In this document: positions 57,078 through 64,000 of the stretch, piece after piece
Layout of the letters: the number at the start of each line of letters is the position of its first letter
How positions within the stretch are numbered: the first letter of the stretch is position 1
Translations under genes and position numbers: made by a program
DNA from: Nitrosospira sp. Nsp14
GTDB taxonomy: Bacteria > Pseudomonadota > Gammaproteobacteria > Burkholderiales > Nitrosomonadaceae
Direction of reading: 5' to 3'
Assembly (NCBI RefSeq): GCF_900113575.1
Contig: NZ_FOPV01000013.1
Span: 1 to 64,000, forward strand
Length of the DNA stretch: 64,000 nt
Notes under the pieces: model-generated
What the model was told of the DNA's origin: nothing
What the model saw: the letters and a program-made list of their open reading frames with translations, nothing else
The model's database searches: none

Positions 57078-57290
57078 CATCGCTACTGCTCAGTGTTTGT
57101 GAAACCAAGAGTAGATTTTTCCGCTGGATAGGCCGCTCGGCTCCTATACTTTACCCTTGATTGATCTAAGCTGGATTGTGAGAAATGGTAGCCGGGCAGT
57201 TATCCTTGACGCCAGGGGACGTCGGCACGCTTCCCTCAACTCACGAGAGCCCCGAATCTTCAAAAACCCTCTCATGCTGAGGAAAAAGTC

Positions 57291-58808
57291 ATGAAAATTA
57301 CCCATAGCCCTAAAATCCAAAGCTTGCTCCGGGCCGCAGCCCTGAGTATCGGGCTTGGTTTTGTGTCCCCCGTCTCCGCACAGGAACATGCATACATCGT
57401 AGACTCCAGTGGCAAGGGACTGACCGATCTCGGGACGCTGGGTGGAGGTTCCAGTTGGGCCCAGGGCATCAACGACGCCGGGCAGGTGGTGGGGACCTCC
57501 ACCCCAGCCGCAGGTCCTGTCCATGCTTTTATCACCGGCCCCAATGGCGACGGCATGACCGATCTCGGGACGCTGGGTGGGTATGTAGTAAGTGTCGCCT
57601 ATGGCGTCAACGATGCCGGACAGGTGGTGGGGTACTCCGACACGGGCTCAGGTAATTTCCATGCCTTTATTACCGGCCCCAATGGCGCGGGCATGACCGA
57701 TCTCGGGTCGCTGAGTGGAGGTGACAGTTTCGCCTCTGGCATCAACGGCGCCGGGCAGGTGGTGGGACGGTCCTACACGGCCGCAGGTTTGCGTGCTTTT
57801 ATCACCGGCCCCAATGGCGTGGGCATGACCGAGCTCGGGACGCTGGGTGGAGACACTTACGCTTCTGGCATCAACGACACCGGGCAGGTGGTGGGGATCT
57901 CCACCACGGCCGCAGGTGCTTACCATGCCTTTATCACCGGCCCCAATGGCGGGGGCATGACCGATCTCGGGACGCTCGGTGGATCGGAAAGTTACGCCTC
58001 TGGCATCAACGACGCCGGGCAGGTGGTGGGGATTTCCACCACGGCCGCACGTGCTTACCATGCTTTTATCACCGGCCCCAATGGCGTGGGCATGACCGAC
58101 CTCGGAACGCTGGGTGGAGGTTACAGTGACGCCACTGGCATCAACGATGCCGGGCAGGTAGTGGGAGGCTCCGTCACGGCCGCAGGCGATCGGCACGCTT
58201 TTATCACCAGCCCCAATGGCGTGGGCATGACCGATCTCGGGTCGTTGGGTAGTTTCGCCCGTGGCATCAACGACGCCGGGCAGGTGGTGGGGGCGTCCGA
58301 CACGGCCACAGGTGCTTACCATGCCTTTATCACCGGCCCCAATGGCGCGGGCATGACCGATCTCGGGACGCTGGGTGGAGATTACAGTTACGCCTCTGGC
58401 ATCAATGACGCCGGTCAGGTGGTGGGGGACTTCGACACGGGCGCAGGTGCTTGGCATGCCTTTATCACCGGCCCCAATGGCGTGGGCATGACCGATCTCG
58501 GGACGCTGGGTGGAGATTCCAGTTACGCCTATGGTATCAACGACGCCGGGCAGGTGGTGGGGCGGTCCGACACGGCGGCAGGTGCTTGGCATGCCTTTAT
58601 CACGGGCCCCAATGGTGGGGGCATGACCGACTTAAACTCGTTGGTGAGTCTGCCGGGTGGAGCTGCTCTAACCGACGCGACGGGGATCAATAACCTGGGG
58701 CAAGTCGCCGTCATTAGCAACCCTATCCCCGAACCCGAAACCTATGCCATGCTGTTGGCCGGTCTGGGCCTGCTGGGCTTTATCGCGCGCCGCCGCAAGA
58801 CTGCTTAA
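57291..58808 (+). CDS. HAF-repeat PEP-CTERM protein (9 repeats, longest copy)
   Basis: A 505-residue protein: signal peptide (PVSAQE), nine HAF units of 40-44 residues in near-perfect tandem, terminal unit NSLVSLPGGAALT and anchor PIPEPETYAMLLAGLGLLGF with ARRRKTA. Units 4, 5 and 8, 9 are nearly the same in DNA, so the repeat number can change by slippage or recombination. Unit 7 is shortened (GSLGSFARG). The upstream gene is a near-duplicate in leader and flanks. Confidence 0.92.
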   Translation: MKITHSPKIQSLLRAAALSIGLGFVSPVSAQEHAYIVDSSGKGLTDLGTLGGGSSWAQGINDAGQVVGTSTPAAGPVHAFITGPNGDGMTDLGTLGGYVVSVAYGVNDAGQVVGYSDTGSGNFHAFITGPNGAGMTDLGSLSGGDSFASGINGAGQVVGRSYTAAGLRAFITGPNGVGMTELGTLGGDTYASGINDTGQVVGISTTAAGAYHAFITGPNGGGMTDLGTLGGSESYASGINDAGQVVGISTTAARAYHAFITGPNGVGMTDLGTLGGGYSDATGINDAGQVVGGSVTAAGDRHAFITSPNGVGMTDLGSLGSFARGINDAGQVVGASDTATGAYHAFITGPNGAGMTDLGTLGGDYSYASGINDAGQVVGDFDTGAGAWHAFITGPNGVGMTDLGTLGGDSSYAYGINDAGQVVGRSDTAAGAWHAFITGPNGGGMTDLNSLVSLPGGAALTDATGINNLGQVAVISNPIPEPETYAMLLAGLGLLGFIARRRKTA

Positions 58809-58945
58809 GCAGCGTTGATGCCGCGCCACAAAGGGTCGGACCCGCCCTTGTGGAGGCATATTGTTTCCAGCGCCTGAGGACCGTTTCCTGGCACTTGGCG
58901 CAGTTCGAGGCTAACATTGTTTGTCCGATCAAATCCAAACTAATA
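58809..58945 (+). repeat. shared 3' flank of HAF genes (type E)
   Basis: Same block as 56875-57004 and, inverted, 54000-54129. Confidence 0.6.
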
Positions 58946-59037
58946 CTGGATAGATGCGATAGATGATTGTTCTGTAATAGCTTCTACTGTCTTTCTCCCT
59001 TGCCACTATACTACTTTCAAAGCAGCCCACCCCATGG

Positions 59038-59069
59038 TGTGACATATTGTCGCGCGGCAATATGTCACA
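59038..59069. promoter_or_regulatory. 32-bp dyad with 12-bp perfect arms
   Basis: Left arm TGTGACATATTG (59038-59049), right arm CAATATGTCACA (59058-59069), centre TCGCGCGG. Related weaker forms lie at 53906-53929 and about 59820-59856. The symmetry and repetition suggest a DNA-binding protein site. Confidence 0.5.
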
Positions 59070-59335
59070 TTCCCAAGCTGGTATCCCCTCTATAATCGGG
59101 CTACTTCTTGTTGCTAAGCATTAGTACGACTAAGTGTTGGTGTCTGTACTTTCAGCGTTTTCCCCCCTAGGTTTCATTACCTATTTAGGTTCGTAACATT
59201 CGCTCAAGGATGTTACAAGCCTGTTCTTTTCCCCTTCGCTCACCTCAAGACCCGGGCTATCAGAAACGCTCGGCGGCCACAATAGAAAATTGCTTGGAAA
59301 GCGAATCCAAGTAGAGACGGGGTTTAGCACCTCTC

Positions 59336-59640
59336 CAGCACCGCGTCCACCTCGATGTACTTGCGGTATTCGTCCAGCGCGGTTGCCCACACACAGTGCA
59401 GCCCGCCATGCGCCAGCGCCGGTTTGAGCATATTCCCCGCATCGATCGCGCTTCCGCCTTGCGCCTACCACGGTGTGAAGCTCGTCAATAAACACGATCG
59501 TGCCCTCGCTCTGCGCGATTTCCCTCAAAACCGATTTCAGCCTTTCTTCGAATTCGCCACGGTATTTGGCACCGTGAGCAATTCCGCCGTATCCGGCGAT
59601 AGCACTTCTCGTCCTTCAGCGTTTCGGGCACTTCGCCATT
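59336..59640 (-). pseudogene. clpB: clpB fragment
   Basis: Pieces of the first AAA domain of ClpB in two or more frames: [11 protein letters not shown], then [20 protein letters not shown]-like text ending [11 protein letters not shown] (Walker B), a frameshift near 59465, then [19 protein letters not shown] and [16 protein letters not shown]. About 100 residues are kept. It abuts a type A repeat at 59650. Confidence 0.8.
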
Positions 59641-59649
59641 GACGATCCG

Positions 59650-59940
59650 TTACACAAGGCCCTCCGCGATGTGCTGTAAGGAAAGGAAAAGAAATAAAAA
59701 TAATTTCAATCCCCCCAATCGGGCAGTTTCCCGAATATTCAATATGCATAACCGGAATGCAACACTTTTCCGTGCTAACCGAAGCTACAGGCGACTTGGC
59801 GCGGGGTTCATTTCTCGTGTGCGACAAAATGTCACATGCGGAAATATGCCACATTCCTAATTCAAATCATTTGTTTTACAGTTTGTTCCCAGACATATGA
59901 CTGTCTGGAATGGACCATGACTTTTAGTAGGGGCTCTCCC
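59650..59940. repeat. interspersed repeat (type A), copy 3 with insertion
   Basis: Matches 51687-51892 at both ends. The centre has about 95 extra bp carrying a CACATGCGGAAATATGCCACA stretch (split here as CACATGCGG and AAATATGCCACA) that resembles half of the 59.04-kb dyad. Confidence 0.65.
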
Positions 59941-60669
59941 CAGGCGGCCCAACCGGCAGCAAAAATACGGAATATTGCAAACCCTGCGGCCCTCGGCGCT
60001 CAGTCCCCTCGCTTTACCCTGCTCCCGGCTGGTGGCATATTGATGAGCTGGGTAGAACCGGTTCCCGATGGTCATGCCCTCAAGTATGGCGTATTGCGCG
60101 ATGGACGAGGGATCCACAAGGGCGAAGTCGCGCGCGGTAATGACTGGTTCGTCAACTGGAGCGATTTTCCATCTGTGGTACCCATTGACGAGTCCTTTTG
60201 GGTGGCGCATTGGCTAATCAATAAAGAAGGGGAGAACGCCTATCACTACGATATTGCCATATCCGTTTCTCGGGATGCCGGCATAACCTGGAGTGCTCCC
60301 CGTCCACCCTATCGCAACGCTACGGCGGCGCAATACGGTTTTGCCACGATATTCCCGGTGCATGACAGTGCCGGCGTGATCTAGCTGGATGGACGCGATC
60401 GGCACAAGCGGGATGGCGGTGGCAAATCGGTTTTCACTTTACGCTATGCGCGCATTCATCGCGACGGCGGGATGGATAGCGAGCAGATAATCGACAGCAG
60501 TACATGCACTTGCTGCTGGACAACAGTATCTGTAACACCAGCCGGCCCAGCCCCAGCCTGGCGTGGCCGCACGGAGAACGAGATCCGCGATTACCGGGTG
60601 GCGCGTTTGCTTGCTGCTAAATGGTCTGCACCTACGCCGCTGGGTAAGGAAAATACGATTGTCGAATAG
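59940..60669 (+). pseudogene. sialidase/BNR-repeat-like gene remnant
   Basis: SPRFTLLPAGGILMSWVEPV, GNDWFVNWSDFPSVVPIDES and FWVAHWL, then ISVSRDAGITWSAP (a BNR/Asp-box motif), TAG at 60382-60384 (VI-stop-LDGR, likely a Trp codon before), then LDGRDRHKRDGGGKSVFTLRY and YARIHRDGG. After about 60530 the sequence ends in TENEIRDYRVARLL. The stop and the missing N-terminus, replaced by repeat A, make it non-functional. Confidence 0.65.
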
Positions 60670-60918
60670 CTTTACACTTTGTACCGTTTCTACTCATCTG
60701 CTACAGGAGAAACTAGAAAAACATACACCTAAACAGATAGGCATAATTTATGCTTAAGGTTATTCTATCCTTTTTATATAAAAAGCAGGCACACAATGCC
60801 CTGCGACAAACAGGTTCGGCCACGTTAGCGCGCATTGTCATCGGAAGGACTTATTTTTTAGCAGACTCGTTTATTCTGTTTCAAACTTGGCTTCCTCGTA
60901 GTTTCTTGATTGGAGCGT
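60670..60918. other. intergenic region
   Basis: No gene seen. It must hold the promoter for the large regulator. Confidence 0.4.
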
Positions 60919-63876
60919 ATGTTAGCCAAGACCAGCCGCCCTCGTCTCTCCGCCGTCTACCAGCGCTCGCGCTTGTTTGATCAGCTGGACATGGCATGGA
61001 GAAAACATTCGGTCACCCTCGCCCATGGGCCACCTGGAGCGGGTAAAACCACGCTCGTCTCAAGCTATATTGAATTTCGAAATCGTCCCTGCCTTTGGTA
61101 TCAGGTGGATTCGGGCGATGAGGACGTAGCCACGTTCTTTCACTATTTCGGCTCCGCGGCAAAGGAACATTTACCGGTCGACGCAACCCCGTTGCCTGAT
61201 TTCGACCCGGGTACCGCGGCAGACCTCGTAAGATTCAGTCGACAGTACTTCCGCAAATTTTACGCTGGACTGAAAAGCCCGCTTGTCGTGGTGCTGGACA
61301 ACTACCAGGAGCTGGCCGACGCCTCCCCCTTGCACACCGTGGTACAGGTCGCCTGCGAGGAAATTCCAGAAGGCTATCACATCGTTATCGCTAGTCGCGA
61401 AGCCTGCCCTCCGCCAATCGCCTCGGCGCGCTTTAGGCAGGCGTTGACGGTGATTGGTGCGGACGATCTTGTTTTAACGCATGAGGAGACGTGCGGAATT
61501 GCGGAGTTACAAGGGATGAAGCAGCCTTCCCCAGCCACGACACTAGCCCTGCACGCACGTAGCGCCGGATGGATGATGGGCTTGATGCTGATGCTCGAGC
61601 GTGCGGATGGTATCCGCAATGACAGCGATCTGAGCCTTTCCCTCGGAGACGATCAGGGAGAATCTGTATTCGATTATTTCGGTGTCGAAGTTTTCAAGAA
61701 ACTCGACACTACTTGCCACGACCTGCTATTGCAAAGCGCGTTGCTCCCCAAGATGACCATACCCCGCGTTACGCAACTCACCGGCACGCCCAAAGCCGGC
61801 GAGCTGCTGCGGGAACTGTTACGGCGAAACCATTTCATCACACGCCATGCGGGAAAGGAAGCGGCGTATCAGTTCCACCCCCTCTTTCGGGAGTTTCTCC
61901 TTGAACAAGCAATGGCGCGGTACTCTAAGGATGCGCTAGAGTTAAAGTACTGTAGAGCTGCTGAGGTGCTGATAACGGACGGCGATAACGAGGGTGCCAT
62001 CGGCTTGCTGGAGCAGGCAGGCAACTGGCGGCGCCTGGCGGAAGTAATCTTGGCGACCGCCTCGACTCTGAAGGCACAGGGCCGTGATGCAACCCTCGTG
62101 GCCTGGATGGAGAAGCTGCCCGCCGACGTGATCGACACGGATCCGTGGCTGCTCTACTGGCACGGTAGCAGCAAGGCATTCTCGGACCCTGCCGCCAGCC
62201 AGGCAATTCTTGAAAATGCCTATCGGCAATTTCGCATGATGGACGACCTCGTGGGTATGGCGATGAGCTGGGCTGGGCTTATGGGTGCGATTTTCAACAT
62301 GTACCAAAACCTCCGGCAGATGGACGCATGGGTAGAGGAATTCAGCGAACGACTTATTGGCCGACTTGAGCTGCTGCCACATGACCTTCAGGTGGCGGTG
62401 ACCGTCGCTTTCGTTATCGCGCTATCGTTCCGCCAGCCTCTGCATCCTGACCTGTTGTATTGGCGGGAACGATTGCGGAAGGTGCTGGAGTCCGAAACCC
62501 GGGCTGCAAATCGACCTCTGTTGCGCCACCATCTGGTGACGCATCACATCTTGCGCGGCCAGCATGCGGAGGCCGAATCCGTTCTGAGCATGCTTTACTA
62601 CGCAACCAACCTGCCCTCGGCTGAACGTCCGCCTCGCACCCCCGTGGACTATATAAACGAGGCCGCGGTTGCGCTGCATACCGGCATGAAAGAGCGCTGC
62701 TTGCGAGCAGTTCATGATGGGTTGCGCGTCGCTGAGGGTACCGGCGATCGTCGTCTCGATTCGGTTTTTCTCCAGCTTGGCGCGGCCATGAGCCTCAATC
62801 GAGGCGATCTTGGACAGACAGACGAGTTCCTCGCCGCCTTCGAGCGTTTGGCTGAATCTATGCCATTTGTGGACCGGGGCGCCTATTATGCTGTGGCGGC
62901 CTGGCGCAAGTTTTATGCAGGAGAGCCTGCGCTGGCACTACATCTTTTAGGCCGGGCGGTCGCTGCTTCGGAAGCTCGGGGCGCACCCTACTACATCGCC
63001 GTCGATAACCTTGGCTTCGGGCTGCTGCTTCACCTCTGTGGCAGGAAGAGCGAAGCGCTTCTGTGTCTGAAGATGGGACGCAGGCTCGGCGCAAGCATCA
63101 AAAATGCGTTGATCGAGTACGCCTACCAGCTCTTTTCAGCCTTCATCGCGTTGGATACGGGCGGGAAAAATCACGCCCTCTACCATCTCGCTACCGGCAT
63201 GCGGCTCGGCCAACAACATGGCTACATGCATTTCTTTTTTTTCCCCCCGAGAGTAATTTCAAAACTATGTTCGATAGCACTCGGGGCCGGAATTGAGACC
63301 GAGTATGTTCGTATCCTCATTGAACGCAATGAACTAAGCCCGGACCCCTCTTGGCGAGACGCCGAGTCATGGCCCTGGCCCATCCGTATTTATACCCTTG
63401 GACGTTTTAGCGTAGTCAAGCAAGGCACAGCGCTGCAATTTTCCGGAAAAGCCCAGAAGAAACCCCTGGAGTTGTTGAAGGTGTTGATCGCGTTGGGGGG
63501 TCGCGATGTGTCAGAAGCGAGGCTGGCAGATGCCCTCTGGCCCGATGCTGAAGGCGACGCGGCTTCACAGGCGCTTGCGACCAACTTGTTCAGGTTGCGT
63601 AAACTCATTGGAGAACAGGCGATTCGCAGGCAGGAGAATCGCCTTACAATCAATCCGACCTTCTGCTGGGTAGATTGCTGGGCGTTCGAACGATTGTCTA
63701 GGGAGAGCCCAGGCGATTCGCAGAGATGTCTTGAGAAACTCAGGAAGTTCTATCAGGGCCCTTTCCTCGACGGAACAGACGATGCCCCCTGGGCCCAGTC
63801 AATGCGCGAGCGATTGAAGGCAAGGTTCGCACGACTCACGCAGAATCCAGGCAATTCATCCGGCAAGAGATCGTAG
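60919..63876 (+). CDS. large AAA-TPR-BTAD transcriptional regulator
   Basis: A 985-residue protein. ATG at 60919 follows GGAG; an in-frame TTG lies three codons earlier. NTPase at about 15-300 (Walker A GPPGAGKTT, 37-45; VVLDNYQELADASPLHTVV Walker B region), MalT-like winged and helical TPR repeats to about 810, then a winged-helix DNA-binding domain (IRIYTLGRFSVVKQGTALQF, 835 on) and BTAD end (LALDALWPDAEGD-like text, LATNLFRLRKLIGEQAIRR). SARP/BTAD regulators activate distant operons. It may control the HAF cluster next to it; that is inference. Confidence 0.85.
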   Translation: MLAKTSRPRLSAVYQRSRLFDQLDMAWRKHSVTLAHGPPGAGKTTLVSSYIEFRNRPCLWYQVDSGDEDVATFFHYFGSAAKEHLPVDATPLPDFDPGTAADLVRFSRQYFRKFYAGLKSPLVVVLDNYQELADASPLHTVVQVACEEIPEGYHIVIASREACPPPIASARFRQALTVIGADDLVLTHEETCGIAELQGMKQPSPATTLALHARSAGWMMGLMLMLERADGIRNDSDLSLSLGDDQGESVFDYFGVEVFKKLDTTCHDLLLQSALLPKMTIPRVTQLTGTPKAGELLRELLRRNHFITRHAGKEAAYQFHPLFREFLLEQAMARYSKDALELKYCRAAEVLITDGDNEGAIGLLEQAGNWRRLAEVILATASTLKAQGRDATLVAWMEKLPADVIDTDPWLLYWHGSSKAFSDPAASQAILENAYRQFRMMDDLVGMAMSWAGLMGAIFNMYQNLRQMDAWVEEFSERLIGRLELLPHDLQVAVTVAFVIALSFRQPLHPDLLYWRERLRKVLESETRAANRPLLRHHLVTHHILRGQHAEAESVLSMLYYATNLPSAERPPRTPVDYINEAAVALHTGMKERCLRAVHDGLRVAEGTGDRRLDSVFLQLGAAMSLNRGDLGQTDEFLAAFERLAESMPFVDRGAYYAVAAWRKFYAGEPALALHLLGRAVAASEARGAPYYIAVDNLGFGLLLHLCGRKSEALLCLKMGRRLGASIKNALIEYAYQLFSAFIALDTGGKNHALYHLATGMRLGQQHGYMHFFFFPPRVISKLCSIALGAGIETEYVRILIERNELSPDPSWRDAESWPWPIRIYTLGRFSVVKQGTALQFSGKAQKKPLELLKVLIALGGRDVSEARLADALWPDAEGDAASQALATNLFRLRKLIGEQAIRRQENRLTINPTFCWVDCWAFERLSRESPGDSQRCLEKLRKFYQGPFLDGTDDAPWAQSMRERLKARFARLTQNPGNSSGKRS

Positions 63877-64000
63877 CCCCAGGCCAACTTTTCCTGTTCC
63901 CGCATCTGCTGGCAATGCTCTCGTCTTCGGCCATACGAAAGAATGTAACCGTTCATCTTTCCACTGGCCGACCTCCATTTCCTCCCATACCGGCAAACTC
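63877..64000. other. window edge, no gene seen
   Basis: Nothing clear follows the regulator before the window ends. Confidence 0.3.

Noticed and set aside
57648-58592. 314-residue minus-strand frame inside the nine-repeat HAF gene
   Set aside because: A shadow frame created by the tandem modules on the other strand.

Overview
The window looks like chromosome of a Gram-negative betaproteobacterium, most likely an ammonia oxidiser of the Nitrosomonadaceae (Nitrosospira-like). The reasons are the dapA-bamC pair, a complete Mla/Mce outer-membrane lipid transport operon, a gamma subunit of the N-ATPase type, and above all a large family of secreted HAF-repeat proteins with PEP-CTERM anchors, which need an exosortase and a Gram-negative envelope. 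The genus is inferred from gene content, not from a marker gene. No rRNA, tRNA or CRISPR array was seen.

Layout. 1-8.9 kb: a coding remnant, a VOC protein, a DUF4142 protein, an AlgI/AlgJ-like polysaccharide O-acetylation pair, a 26-residue membrane peptide behind a perfect 16-bp palindrome, and the first HAF/PEP-CTERM gene. 8.9-16.4 kb: an RTX protein, a second HAF gene, a DUF1624 membrane acyltransferase, a BssS-like protein, an NhaA antiporter fused to a thioredoxin-like domain without cysteines, and an OsmC protein. 16.4-24.4 kb: a MITE-like inverted-repeat element, an orphan ATP synthase gamma, bamC, dapA, and the four-gene mlaE(STAS)-mlaF-mlaD-lipoprotein operon. 25.2-31.0 kb: an ECF42-like sigma factor followed by YCII/DGPF, PhnB-like, DUF1428 and two GST genes, apparently a detoxification or stress regulon. 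31.1-34.0 kb: an arsenic operon in decay (arsR intact, arsI with a nonsense codon, arsC shattered, arsB intact). 34.0-43.1 kb: a periplasmic protein, alkaline phosphatase, a carotenoid oxygenase, a GAF-GGDEF-EAL protein, an ABM monooxygenase divergent from a GlxA-type AraC regulator. 43.1-47.8 kb: a partial duplicate of the carotenoid oxygenase, an HNH nuclease, a single OLD-family nuclease and a bestrophin. 48.5-58.8 kb: eight HAF/PEP-CTERM genes or remnants, interleaved with several families of short repeats. 59-64 kb: fragments of clpB and a sialidase-like gene, then a large AAA/TPR/BTAD regulator.

The outstanding feature is the HAF/PEP-CTERM family: ten copies or remnants, eight of them packed into 10 kb. 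At least five copies are full-length, one is a one-repeat miniature, and three are damaged in different ways (5' truncation plus frameshift, 3' fragment, internal nonsense codon). Their repeats are near-identical modules of about 130 bp, and the copies share flanking DNA. This arrangement resembles loci that diversify surface proteins by recombination, although that role is inference. The intergenic DNA carries at least five interspersed repeat families, one with a compensatory base change that preserves a hairpin. Broken genes in several places show a region with active rearrangement and gene decay.
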